Shown here: positions 11,473 through 23,495 of the stretch, piece by piece
How positions within the stretch are numbered: the stretch's first letter is position 1
How the letters are laid out: each line of letters opens with the position of its first letter
NCBI GenBank assembly: GCA_020740775.1
Contig: JAHEWK010000010.1
Location: 2,046,001 to 2,110,000 of the forward strand
Length of the DNA stretch: 64,000 nt
From: Ilyonectria destructans
Lineage: Eukaryota; Ascomycota; Sordariomycetes; Hypocreales; Nectriaceae
Reading direction: 5' to 3'
Program-made: the position numbers and the translations under genes
The notes under the pieces: generated by a model
Seen by the model: only the letters and a program-made list of their open reading frames with translations
What the model was told of the DNA's origin: nothing
Databases searched by the model: none

Positions 11473-13855
11473 ATGGCCGAGGAGGAAGTCAACTCGGCCT
11501 TTAGCCAGGACGAAGCCTCGAGCGGTGACGACGCCCTGGCCGACTCGGCGACGGCCCCGAGGAAGCGGAGGAGAGAGACGCACCAGAAGACTTCGTGAGC
11601 GCCCCAGCTACTCGCCGCCTGCAATATATGCCCTCTACTAACCCGTCCCGAAGATGCGAGCTGTGCAAGGCGCGCAAGGTCAAATGCGACCGCGCCGAGC
11701 CCGCCTGCTCGTGGTGCGCCCGGCACAACCGGACATGCATCTATCTCGAGAGGCAGAAGCTGGGCACTCGCGTCGGCTTCAATCTCGAGCTCGAGGCCAA
11801 GGTCAACCGGATCGACGCCCTCTTGCAGGCGCTGGGCCGCCGTGTAGAGGTCCATATTGCCCACGACCACGAGGTGACTGCCCAGCAGCTGTCACCGTCC
11901 ATCAGCAACAATAGTCCTTCGCAGATGGACACTTATCAACCGAATGAGACTCAACTTAGCCAACCGGGTCTTTTGAGAGCCACGCAGACGTCCCAGGCGA
12001 GGATACAGAGCTACCCAAGCCCGAGCTGGCGGGTGGACAATGGCCAAGAAAGGCTTCCACAGCGGGACACGCCATCCGGACGAACCCAGATGAATTCGTT
12101 GGTCAGTGGTTCTTCCGCTCTGACAATAGCAAGCCCCGACAGACCAGGAACACAGACCTTGTCATCGTTACGGTCTCCAAACCCAGACCTGCCGCCTCAC
12201 TACATGCTCTACACCCTCGTCGACCTGTACTTCAAACACTGCAACACCTGGTGCCCCATTCTTGACCGGAAGACGACGTTTGAAACCATATTCGGGCCAT
12301 CATCACTCGAAGAATCCGACCAAATCCTGCTCTGTGCCATCGTAGCGACAACGCTGAGGTTCTACAAAGACCAACGGCTCACGCCCGAAATGAAGGCTCA
12401 CTACCACAGAGTGTCTCGACACCGAGTCCAAATCTACGCCATGGAAAACATCAGCATCCCAGCACTAAGAGCGCTGGTAATAGTCTGCCTGGACGAACTA
12501 GGCACCTCCAACGGCCCTCGCGGGTGGAATCTCCTCTCGCTGCTTGTCCAGAACGTGAGACAACTCGACCTGTGTAAAGAAGCCAGCGTGTACTTGAAAG
12601 CAGACTCGCGAGAAACACCACACACTGGCTCGCTCCGCAGAGTGGCAGCCGGCGAGCCCGAATCCTGGATAGAGGACGAGGGTCGCCGGCGTCTCTGCTG
12701 GGTCGTCTATCTGCTGGATCGATATGCCACGGTCGCTACAACCACGTTTGACTTTATGCTCGAGGATATGAAGATGAAGAGGATTCTTCCCTGTTCGTAC
12801 GACTTGTTTTCCAGGAATTTGCCCGTCCAAACCCAGTCAGCGAATTCTTTTAACGGACAAGACTCCACCACATACCTCACAACCTCGCCAGAGAACCTCG
12901 GAAGCTTCTCCTATCATTGCGCGATCCTGCGGATTCTCAGCAAGGTCCACGACTTTCTCAAAACCCCAATTGACATCACATCGTCCGCAGACATGGCGAA
13001 CTGGCGAAATACGTATCGATCGCTCGACGATTCCCTCAACGCCTGGTTGCAAAACTTGCCCAGCGAGTACAGCAAAATCTCAGCCCTCTGCCACTCAGAC
13101 CCAGCAAGCCGTGTTGCAAATTGGTTCATGCTGCATAGCGCCTACGTCACCTGCGTTGTTCGACTACATTCGTCTGCTGCATATCCTGCTGTTCGCTCTC
13201 ACATCCTCGTTCCGTCCCATTATGCCATGCAAAAGTGTTTATCAGCTGTCCAGAGTCTCGGCGATATTGCTCAGGATGTTCTGGAAGCAAATGGCCTAGA
13301 CCTCCTCGGTCCGCCATTTGCCTTTTCGCTGTGGGTAGCTGCGAGACTCCTCCTAGTCCACGCAGCAACAGTTGGGTCATTGGTAGACCCTCGGATTGTC
13401 TTCTTCATCGACACTCTTCGCCATGTCGGCCAGCACTGGGAGGTGGCAAATAATTACGCCAAGATTCTCGACCGAGTAGTTCAGAGAGAGCGGCAAAGTG
13501 ATATGAGCTTCGCCGCCATGCGAAGGTATGTTTTTTTATCATCTTTTATGAGCGATATTAACCTCTCGTTAGAAGTGCCTACGATTTAGTGACCCTCACA
13601 TCTGCGACCCGACAGTCTGGCGTTCAGCAGACATCCACACAAGTCACATCACTCAGCGAGCTGGATAACATTGATGTCTTTGACTTCTTTAATTGTCCCA
13701 AGGTTCTAGAGTCGGTTTCTATAGCCTCAGGTGGTCACATTAATATTCTACCGACTCGATCAATGAACGAACTAAGCGGAGACGTGACAAGAGCAGCCAC
13801 CACCGTCGCGAATCTTGAGTCTGACTGGTTGGGATTTAGCGCTTCTTTTAGTTAA
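11473..13855 (+). CDS. Zn(II)2Cys6 transcription factor with hidden first exon
   Basis: Nuclear regulator of the Gal4 type. Proposed exons 11473-11594, 11654-13525 and 13573-13855. The first intron (GTGAGC donor, a CTACTAAC branch-point match, GAAG acceptor) joins a basic segment RKRRRETHQKTS directly to the zinc cluster CELCKARKVKC in frame, the usual layout with a nuclear localisation signal just ahead of the cluster. Without it the only ATG would be 11628, inside the intron. The cluster reads CX2CX6CX5CX2CX6C and is followed by a coiled-coil-like linker (LELEAKVNRIDALLQAL), a low-complexity stretch and the fungal-specific factor domain (about residues 220-520). The last intron is GT-AG and in frame. 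ATGs at 11374, 11413 and 11443 are alternative starts. It lies beside glycerol kinase, so glycerol control is possible but unproven. Confidence 0.85.
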
Positions 13856-14245
13856 GAGCATTGCTATTTGTATACCTCTTACTACTATTTATACAACCTT
13901 TATTACATAACCCCAATTTTTTCGCCCTGTATTTAGTATGTACGACTACGCTCGAATCGAATGGAAAAGCTCAGGCTGTATAGCCAAGTTAGGAGACAGC
14001 CGATGAATTCAGGCCATTTTAAGATAAAATGCCGCGTGAACCGGAATTATGGGCGTTAGTGCTGACTTTTCGGCTAGCTGTCTACGCACAAACCCTTGTC
14101 GTTCAAATGGTGGTCAGCCGATTACGTCTACAGCATTACGTCCGCGGCGATCCTTCGTCATCATTCCTACAAATGCGATCAACTCCCAAGGTTGATGGCG
14201 CGCTGAAATTCGAATGCTTCGCTGCTTGCTTTATTCCTTCTGAAG
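13856..14245. other. Short intergenic region
   Basis: The 3' flank of the regulator and promoter of the flavin monooxygenase. AT-rich just after 13856. No other feature seen. Confidence 0.4.
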
Positions 14246-16087
14246 ATGGCGACCTCTCATAACCCGACGGGTCAGACAGTGGCCATCGTTGGCGCCGGTA
14301 AGTGCCACAGCGCATCGCGGGAGATGAGGAGAAGCTAAGCACAATCATCTAGGGCCTACCGGCTTGTCCATGCTCAAAACACTCCGCGAAGATGGATTCG
14401 ACGCCACAATTTTTGAGAGACGGAGTCAAGTCGGCGGATTGTGGTCGTATACCGAGGATGAAACGATGACGACAGCTTTGCCGAGTATGTCCTCTCCATC
14501 AAGGATCCGAGAGATGACTGATCGATGTCACCAGATACCACAGCGAATATCAGCAAGTATACCTGCGGCTTCACAGACTATCCTATGCCTGACCGTGCGT
14601 TTTCTGCCCTATGCACCACCCGGTCTTCTATGGCTGTCCCCGCCACTAATTTAGGACAGACTATCCTCCATTTCTAAGTCAAAGCCAATTTCAAGAGTTT
14701 CTAGAGTCATACAGCACCCACTTTGGTCTTCAAGATCACATAGTATTTCGAACAAGCGTGACAGAAGTTGAAAGGAATCCAGAGAATACGAAATGGTGTA
14801 TCAAAATGACGACTGAGGGAAAACCTGTTACCAGAGAGTTTGACAAAGTTGTTTGTTGTCATGGTTATCAAACCCAAGCCAAGGCACCAGAGTTTCCAGG
14901 CCAAGAGGAATTTCAAGGCCGAATTATGCATGGGCAACAGTTCCGAAGGTAAGTTGAGTGACATTTTGCTCTGGACTCTCACTGATAGAAACAGCCCCGC
15001 AGACTTCAAGGGCCAGAACGTTGTCTTCGTGGGAATGAGTTCCTCGGCCAGTGATATTGTCCCCTTGGTCGTCCAGAATGCTGCCAAGGTCTACGTCTCC
15101 CATCGTCGTGGTACTTGGATTTTCGGGCGCTGGCGCAATGGGCTTCCTACAGACCTCCTGGTCAATTACACCCGTCGACAGATGGGATATGTCATGCAAA
15201 ACTGGTTCCCAGACTTGTCTGCGAAGCTGAGTAAGATGGCAACGACATTTCTGATGAAGAAGTACGGGGACCTTGATCCATCCTGGCGTCTACTTGAAGA
15301 TGCGCCACCACTTTCTTTGAATTTGACAGCATGTATGGACACGATGCTAGAGCTTCTTCGAGAAGGGAAAATCACCTCTATGCATGGCGTTGAATCTTTC
15401 CTTGGGGGTAAGAAAGTCAAGTTTATGGATGGCACTGTCCTTGACGATATTGATACGGTTATTTTTTGCACCGGGTATCGTGCCGATTTCAGCATTCTCC
15501 CGTTTGTCGAGCACAGCACCCCGGAGAACGACGCTCAAGGCAATGCTTTTGGCGGAGCTCCGATTCCTCGTCTCTACATGAACATATTCCCGCCAAAGCA
15601 TGCAGAAAGCATGGCAATTCTAATCGCGTCAACTTATGGCAAGAACAACGGATTCTCGTTCGCCGATGTCATCTCTATGGCAATCAGCAATATTTGGCGG
15701 GGAGTCAGCGCAGACATAATTCCCCCGGTGCCTGAAATGGAGCGCGCCATTGACGCGCACCACAAATGGATCGCAGGCCGTTGGGTCAAGGAGAACACAA
15801 CCGACGTCTGTGCTGTCAAGCAATGGGAATTCCAAAAGTTCTTACACGAGGCTGCGGGCACAGGCCTGGAGAACCTGGGATGGGGGTGGAAAGGGTGGTG
15901 GACGTGGCTGAGGGACCCGAAGATGAGCTATTTGATGCGCCACGGCGTGGAAACTGCGTATGCTTTTCGATACTTTGAGACTGAGAAGAGAGCTGTGTGG
16001 CCTGGTGCACGGGATGCGATTATTCACACGAATACGTTGGTCAAGAAGCTCAGAGCAGAGAAATTAGCTGAGACTAAGAAGGAATAA
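14246..16087 (+). CDS. Flavin-containing monooxygenase (class B), 541 aa
   Basis: NADPH- and FAD-dependent monooxygenase that would oxygenate a nucleophilic N or S centre, or a ketone if Baeyer-Villiger-like. Exons 14246-14297, 14353-14484, 14535-14594, 14660-14948 and 14995-16087. Motifs in order: FAD Rossmann VAIVGAGPTGLSML; GGLWSY flavin block; class-defining FQGRIMHGQQF, which fits FxGxxxHxxx(Y/F); NADPH Rossmann VVFVGMSSSASDIVP; and FCTGYRADF, the FATGY-type motif. Exon 4 must begin at 14660, because the alternative acceptor five bases upstream gives a stop. The C-terminal quarter is rich in aromatic residues and may form a membrane-associated or dimer surface. No biosynthetic partner is adjacent, so the substrate is unknown. 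Confidence 0.9.
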
Positions 16088-16636
16088 GAAATTTCTTTCA
16101 CGTACGTAGGGTAAAATGCGGGATCGAAGTGGTGGACGCCAGTGAGTGCGGGGTTTAAGCCAATCATTGGCCTAATAGTGGCTGACACAGCCTGGGTAAT
16201 AGCACTCGGTTGCACGCTTCTAACTTTTTCTTAGACAACTGATGGATCCGATACGGTCAATTCAATCGTTGCAATAGTGTTCAAATTGATGATGATCCTG
16301 ATCGATCCGGGTCATCCGGATCAGCCGGATGAGGGGGTCTTTTGGTCTCGTCATCATGACTAAAGACCAGATATCAATCTACTGAGGGTTTCGTTGTACA
16401 GGGTCTCTCTCCAACAACAACTAATAATTCTGACTAGGCCGTACATGATGGAGCATGGCTTAGCTAGCTGAATAAACGTGACGATGCTTCACTAGACAAG
16501 TTCCCCGTACGGGTCGGTTCGGTTCGGTTCGGTTTGTATAGATACTAATTGTTTGTTCCAAAGGGGTATATAATGGCTGGACAAGTACAAATCTTCTCAA
16601 CTAAAAACAAAGAATATTGATCAATTCAGATCTACA
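16088..16636. promoter_or_regulatory. Promoter of the SnoaL-like gene
   Basis: Contains a pentanucleotide run of four CGGTT units (16515-16534) and a TATA-like GGTATATAATGG near 16564-16575, about 65 bp before the ATG at 16637. Both suggest a core promoter. The rest shows nothing recognisable. Confidence 0.5.
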
Positions 16637-17238
16637 ATGATTCCGCGTCTTGCATGTCTTTTTGGCGTCCTCAGTGGCCTGTATAGCCGTGGTGTTTCTT
16701 CCGCGGCCACAACCGATTCATACCATCACTCACGCATCGTTGAGATTGATGGCATTGATACAAGCAATGTCACCGTATTCAATTGCCCACCAGGCACACG
16801 GGGTGATGCGAGCCTCGAATCCATCCAATTAGCAATGAACGACTTTGCTTATATGTTCTACACTGAGAAAAACGTCAAGGCTGCCTTTAAACAGTATGTC
16901 GCCAGCAATTATGTCCAGCACAACCCTGGCATAGCCGATGGAAGGGATGCTGCCATTACGGCACTGGAGCCTCTGTTTGGAAGCAGCGACCATGGGTTTA
17001 ACGTGAGTCGAGATGCGTTACACTCGAATCGCCGTGTGTACTTACTTATCCCATATAGATTGCGCGAGTCATGGTGGGAAACGAGTACACGACTATCCAC
17101 ATCGAGGCAACCAACAAGGGCGGGCCATCTTATAACGTGTTTGATGTCTATAGAACTAAAGGTACATGCATCGTTGAACACTGGGATTGCTTGGAGGAGA
17201 TTTCTAACAAAACTGTATCGTCCCACCCATACTTTTAA
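16637..17238 (+). CDS. Secreted SnoaL-like protein, 181 aa
   Basis: Exons 16637-17002 and 17059-17238; GTGAGT donor, CATATAG acceptor, phase 0. The first 23 or so residues form a signal peptide ending near SSAA, so the product is probably secreted or vacuolar. The mature part resembles the SnoaL-like fold (nuclear transport factor 2 superfamily): it has the segment NYVQHNPGIADGRDA and a closing acidic/aromatic strand with EHWDCLEEI. In SnoaL proteins this cone-shaped barrel binds small ligands or catalyses aldol or isomerase chemistry. Secreted versions are less familiar than cytosolic ones. N-glycosylation sequons occur (NVT, NKT). No cluster partner is obvious and the exact activity is unknown. 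Confidence 0.75.
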
Positions 17239-19158
17239 GAGAGAGGCTTGCAGTTGGGGTCAAGTTCGCTACTATTTGTCAATACTTATTTCCCGTTGAC
17301 TGGCTATCGAAACTAAATCTCTGTCAATATTTCTCAAACTCTTTCCAAAGATCGGTTACGGTGCCGACGAATGCTAGGCGAAATGATGCTGAACTCGGAT
17401 TACTCAAGCATACTTGAATAGATTGGACTCTTAATTAATCTTCCCGGACAAATTGTAGATATATCTAGTCTATCGAGCATCTTATGAACACTAGTGTCGG
17501 TAGACCCGGTTTTCAGCAAGGATTATCTTTGTGAAAAGCTTAGCAAAATTAACTTCCGCCCAGAGTAGATGCTTGTTGGTTGATCTTTTGTCCATCTCGA
17601 TCGACTCCCCGTCCTAATTAATATTATGGGACGGCTTCAGGCATCTCCCCAGCTCCATATTTCACGGTCCACTTAGTTTGCAAATATTCTGGGTCTCGTG
17701 TTTCGCGTCACATCTCAGCTGATAAGCGCGAGGAGTGATCGTCCTTCCTGCATAGATCTCCACCAAAGTTCGCTCGTAGGATCGATTAGACCCATGAGCT
17801 TCTTCGGTACTACTGTATGCCACACCCAGGGGTTACTATCGGGAGGGAGTGGACTGAGTACAGATGTACCCGCTCTAATACCCTACCTGCATCGACCCAA
17901 CTATCTGGTTGCATTTTGCGGGGACGGTGGGACTAAGATTGCGATTGTTTATTTAATAGGGTAGATCTTCGCTCTGCATATGGTGTAAGACAAAGAGTGT
18001 AACTACTCGGCTGCTTGAGTATGTGTCGCCCTCGGACACGGTATGACGGGCGGCGAAATAGCGCCACCAAAGGCCTCCTCCCCAGCCTGCTTGACCCATT
18101 GCACACGCACTGAAGTACGCCGCGCCACTATAGGTATGGTATTGGTTACCACAGCTTTCTGAGACAATGTGTCTCGGCTCACGGGTCATGACGTCAATTC
18201 CTACTGAAGTGCTACCAAGCCCTCGTCCGATCTAACAATTTCCTCTACAAAGGACAGAGAAGGCTCGCGCTTCTCCCCATGGCATTCCGCATCAACAATT
18301 CAGCCTACCGACAGCACCCACAGCTAAAATACACTATTGGTTGGAAAACCTGCCCCTGTTTCTTTCCAACTATCACAATGAACGTTGTTCTAGTCTCAAG
18401 GTTGGCTTTGGTATAGGAGAGTGGTATGGAACATTAGTCTCAAGTAATATTGATATGAGGATGGCATTCTTGTCAAGGTTGATCAATTCCTCGGCATCGC
18501 GGGTGACCTGACCAAGAATCCTGAGGAGTTTCAAGATTCGTTCACCGTCATGGCTGACAAGCTACCCGATACCACTGATTAACCGGGGGGGGGGGGGGGG
18601 GGGACTAAGATGGGGGTGACATCTAAGCCACGGATACTCTGATCAGGTTGGCCTTTTTCTTGCCTAAATTAGTTAAGGGGTCATTAAAACTGCACACGGC
18701 CAGACTTTCCGTTGTATAATTGAAGAGGGGTCGAGTTTTACGGTGACGAGGCTTAGGAGTAGTCTAGAGCAACAATCGAGGATGCCAGTATCCAGCAATT
18801 TTGGACAATGAAATCAATCTAGAAACTCCTTCAATATGTGCTCAACTCAATATAGTGCATCAGGTTTTCATACACGGGAGTGGGCTAGGAGTTTCCAAGA
18901 ACTGGACATGGTATGAGATTGATGCCAATCTATATATCCCAGTCCACCAACCGCCATGCCACTACTATAGTATGATGTTAAGATAGTCAAAAATGCCTCG
19001 TTCATGGTAGTCTTCACAATGGACATGGTATCTGATTAGAATTTTATTAGTTTGCCCTAGGTCAATTTATCCATTGTGGGGCGACCTGTATGAAAATACA
19101 CTATGAAATGTCGGATAGGATGCCTGTGACAAGAACTGACGCTTTTATCGCGGCACTG
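17239..19158. other. Gene-poor region with a 19-base G run
   Basis: About 1.9 kb with only short open frames. A 43-codon open stretch (18454-18582) has coding-like composition and ends three bases before a run of 19 consecutive G residues (18585-18603). No domain, RNA gene or transposon ends were recognised in the rest. Confidence 0.4.
18585..18603. repeat. Homopolymer run of 19 G
   Basis: Nineteen consecutive G on the plus strand. Such a tract could form quadruplex structure or mark a difficult assembly point; its exact length is likely unreliable. Confidence 0.8.
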
Positions 19159-22100
19159 CTAAGCAGAGCTATCGTGAGTCAACTGAAGCTTTACCCCATT
19201 CTCGGTGTGAGCATCAGCGACAGATATAATCACAGTGGTGGCTCGATTGCCAACGTTCGTGCTCGACGAGACGTTACTTTCAGATGTGACCTTGACAGAG
19301 CTGACATTAGTCGAAGGATCATGCCAGAATACCACTGTGTATTCCGTGCCAACAATCTCTGACAAATCTCCATATCCGTTCCAAGGAGACCTGATTGCCA
19401 GAGTGCGCACATAGCTAATCGGAGCGTCGCCAACAGCGACCATGGTGGTTTTCTATTTCCGTAGGTTAGCCATTGAATAGATACGAAGGGAATGTCCAAG
19501 ATCATCTAACCTGCTCAATGAGAACATGGCAGTACTTGTCTGCAGCTTTGCTGTCACCGAAAGCTTTTTTAGTCCCGTTAGATTGCAAGTTCAGACTCGG
19601 AACATGCGACGATGGGGCGCTGTCTCTCGAGATTCCATCATCGAGGTACATGCTGTATGACTATGGATTGTTAGCTGGCCATCAACACAGGTATAGTCAT
19701 CGCATCGCTTACGTTGTTCTTTCCTGGATACACATGTAGGGTGATAGGGTTGGGATCTTGCTTGGGGAGAGACGGATCCGGGATGTAATCCCTGACTTGG
19801 ATCTTCGGGATGATACCGCCTGTGGCTCGAGTTAGCTGGTGAGTCCTGCTAAGAGTGGTAGCAACATACCCTCTCTGATATACATGGGCGTGATGTACGG
19901 AATCTGAGTATCCTGATCGCTGATAAGACAGCTATACTCGATCCGGCTCCCACCATCGGCGGCGGGAGCAAGCGCGGCGCCGATTGGTTCGTCTGGTCGC
20001 AAATTCATGGGGAACCATTTGTCTGGGTATGGCAAGTAAAGCTTGCGAGTCTGTCTCTTGCTCTCAGGCGTCAGAGCTGGAGCTACCAGCAAGTCATTCC
20101 TGACCATGTACTGGCTTCGGGTGAAACGTTGGTTCTAAGAATGTTAATTAAGATATCGGTCGATGCATGAGGAGAACTTACATCTGCGGAGAAGAGTGTT
20201 CTGTCGACGTCATCCGTAATCACCTATCAAATTACAGGGTCAGTCGATGTTTAATCGCGCTGTTGATAGTGAGGTTAAAAACCTACCATTGCTCGAGCGA
20301 TGGGCAGACCTGTGATAATGTTCTCAAACATTGCATCATACATTAGCTGCATCAAGCTGTAGCGAAGTCGGATGTAGTATCGACAAACTGGAAGAACAGC
20401 ACGGTAGATCATGGCTTCCCTTCCTTGGTAGCTGTCCTTGTTATCGTCGTAGTGCTTCTGATACGCATATGGCTCTTGGAATAGCTTGCCATCTTTTCTC
20501 ATCTGACCCTTTCTCGGGCCGTCGACCCAGAAGCGCTTCTTCGTATAGTGGTTCCTAGTAGAGCATCATGAGTCAAGAATCAAGAAGGAAAGGAAAAGGA
20601 ACTCACCTGAACCATGGGAGAAGGGAGTAAGCGCAGTACCAGCGGATGATCAGCTCAGGGTTAGGGTAGTCATGCTCGGCCTCCATAAACTCGAATCCAC
20701 CAACATCTTGTCCTGAAATTGTGATTCCAGACATGCCGAGAGCGAGGACTTGAGCGACAGAGATATCAAGGAACTCCCATGTCGATGCATTGTCTCCCGT
20801 CCAGAGGCCGGCATAACGATGACTTCCGACGAAGCTTCCTCGTCCGATGATGAAGTTGCGCCGGTTCTCTCGCCAAGCTAACTCTGGGCTGAGCTCAGAA
20901 ATGCGGTTCAGGCCGTGGTAGGTAGCCTTGTGCAGGTTGTAGCTGTACAGTGACCAGATCTCAATCGCTTTCCTCTGCTTTGCTCGGTTAGGATCGCCAG
21001 ACCAGCCGTCAGAGTCAAGCATTAGTCGGAATGGCAAACTAACCACCAAGTTAGCCTTAAACTCTGATTCTTTCAACTCAGCCAACTCACGATTTCATGT
21101 CTCCGTACTGTTCCGCAATGCAGGGAGACGTCATATCCTGCCAGACAAAATCAAGACCGCATTCAAAGAGATACTTGTACTGCTTCGCCCACCACTTGCG
21201 GACTTCCTTGTTGTTCAGATTCGGGTAGTGGCCTGGGTGTCCATTTCCCCAACCGTAGAACACTCCACCGTGGAATGGTTGCTTGGTGTTGAACACTTGC
21301 GAAAAGTCATAATTATCAGGTTCGAAGTAGTCAGGTCTGGCAGAAATTGGGGCCTGGAAGTACTGCGATCCAGTACCGAATTCCAAGTACCGTTGCTGGT
21401 GCGGGTATGGGGCGGAAGGATCTATGTCGCGATTATCTGCCACAAAGTACCCATTCTGGAGTCCTTCGTTCAGAGTGCTGTACTCATCCGATGGAGTGCT
21501 GTTGATGTAAGGAGTGATGTTGGTGGAGCATTTGACACCCTTTTCCCTCAGTGTCTTGAACATGTTGACTGGGTCAGGAAAGTGAAGATCTCTCTTGTCG
21601 ATGGTAAAGGTGCGGTAGTCGTCCTGCATGTCCACGTCGATATGCATGCCGTCAATTGGAAAGTTGCATTTGCGATATTCGTCGATGGCTTCGACGACGG
21701 AATCTTGGTTGTCGTAGCCATAGCAACCCTGGTGATATCCCAGCACGTATCGGGGCTTGAGTTTGGGCTGGCCGACAATGGAGGTATACAGTTGGACAAG
21801 ATCTTGCATGCTATCACCTGCAACGACCATGCAGTGGAAACTGTTGAACCTGGTTGCAACGCGCATGGCATTTTGCTCCTTCATGCCCACGTCGATGCAG
21901 ACGTGTGAGTAGTTGTCAATGAAGGTCGCGATCTGGGATCTGTATCCAGGATGCGAGTCTACCTCGATCCAAAACGGCTCCGAGTGGTAGAGCGGCTCAC
22001 GGTCATCAAGGGGCCCTTTACCGTAGACGTTCTGATACCGCATGTTATCATAATCTGGGAAGAAATTAGTGCATGTCCTCAGGGTAAGCTATTGCCCACA

Positions 22101-22906
22101 TACTGAAGTAATTCATGTACGTCTTTTTCTTGAAAAGATTTTTGCCGCCTTGTTCTCCGAAGCCCATGTAGTCAGCGGTGGCTGATTTCTCCACGGAGAG
22201 AATGGTGGCGTTGTCTCGGTACTGGAGACCTCTTGGCTTCGTTTTCCAAACCACTGCAGCTTCGGCACCCTTGGATGTTGTGAGATGTAGCTTCTCAATT
22301 GTGCTGGAGTCAAAACTCTGCATCTGGGGCAGTTTCTCTGCTAGACCTTGGTTTTCCAAGACTCGAACAGCAGTGATTTGGAATGGGTCCCGCTGCACCC
22401 AAAGTTGAAGCTCGACCTTCCTCTTGTCCGTGTTAGGATTCACAACGGACTGGAGGACATAGTATTTCGGGTCCTCGACCAGCTCTACAGCCCACTTGAT
22501 TCCTTGAGCGGCATCGAGGGTGCTGATGAGAGTGCTGAGGGTGTCCAAGACGATTGCTCGACTAGCGGTGTGAGCGGTCGCCTCGGCAGTGTAGAGACAG
22601 CGAGACTTACCTGTTGTAATCCGTGAAATCGGATCCCTTCTGGTTATGCGGATCAAAGCGAATCCTCCAGACTCTTGGACGCATGAATTGAATCAAGAGG
22701 AGTGACCCGTCGTTGAAGCGGAAAATGGTTCCATGGCTGCAAGCGGGGTTCTTGGTGCCATCGTCCAAGAGCTGATCGGTCGCCTTGTAGGAGACCGTTG
22801 CAGGCTGGTTCACATTCGCAGACGGTGCATCCAATCCTTGGAAAAAGTCATCCGCCTTGACGAACAGGTAGGGATCTCGAAGCTTTGTCGCCTCAAACTC
22901 ATTCAT
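19159..22906 (-). CDS. GH31 alpha-1,4-glucan lyase candidate, 1,091 aa
   Basis: Predicted to cleave alpha-1,4-glucans from the non-reducing end by elimination, giving 1,5-anhydro-D-fructose. Ten exons: 22906-22611, 22561-22104, 22054-21091, 21038-20607, 20554-20287, 20223-20182, 20134-19870, 19819-19713, 19660-19511 and 19452-19159; all junctions are in frame. The nucleophile motif is FVWQDMTSP (Asp558), the form I know from algal and fungal glucan lyases, not the WxDMNE of GH31 hydrolases. The acid/base region is WTGDNAS (Asp655), then SGQDVGGFE. Other lyase-like blocks are YFNYDNMRY, PWFRNHYTK, FQEPYAY and MYLDDGIS. Length fits known lyases (about 1,030-1,090). There is no signal peptide, so it should act inside the cell on glycogen or internalised starch. 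Alternative: an unusual alpha-glucosidase; activity cannot be proven from sequence. Confidence 0.85.
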
Positions 22907-23495
22907 GGTGATTGATGCAGTGCTGCGAGCTTTCTGACTGAAGGGTAAGAATTTGATTGAGCTGCGTGGCGCCTAGTGACTTATATATGTAAATCGTGAC
23001 TTGTGTTACCCACCACGGTTGGCCGGAGGATTGGATAGTCCGGGTTAAGGCCCCCACCTCTCTTAGCTCTGTCTCGATAGTTGCGGGGAGTCGCGGGGAA
23101 GAGGAATGAGGACGATCCCGTTCATTCCAAGCACGAGTCAGTAATAAGTACACAGGTGCATTCTATACGAATGCCCGTTGACAAGGCGCCAGCCACAGCC
23201 TAATAATTCAACACATTCACAAAGTCTAGGGAAAGCCATAAACGTATAAATGACGCGTCCCTCATTTACCCTCAAGCCACAGAGCGCCATTGCATTCGGC
23301 CAACGCATACTTTCACTGTCGCATCTCCAATTGCATTCATGTGGGAATGTGGGGGAATGCCATTTCCAAGCCCATGGCCATTTGGAGGAGATCCAACACC
23401 CAGAATGGCATAATTCCATGCAAAATAACCCGGGGCCTCCCGATTGCCGTGCCCGTAGCTCTTGAAGTGGCTGACCTGGAATGTTTCTGGGGCCT
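22907..23495. other. Promoter of the glucan lyase gene and spacer
   Basis: Upstream sequence of the minus-strand lyase gene. No independent gene is supported; the longer open frames have no family features. Confidence 0.4.

Noticed and set aside
21228..21908. 226-codon open frame antisense to the glucan lyase gene
   Set aside because: Lies wholly inside a well-supported exon on the other strand and has no family motifs; a codon-bias shadow.
19159..22906. Annotation as an ordinary GH31 alpha-glucosidase
   Set aside because: The nucleophile motif is WQDMT rather than WxDMNE, and flanking blocks fit glucan lyases better.
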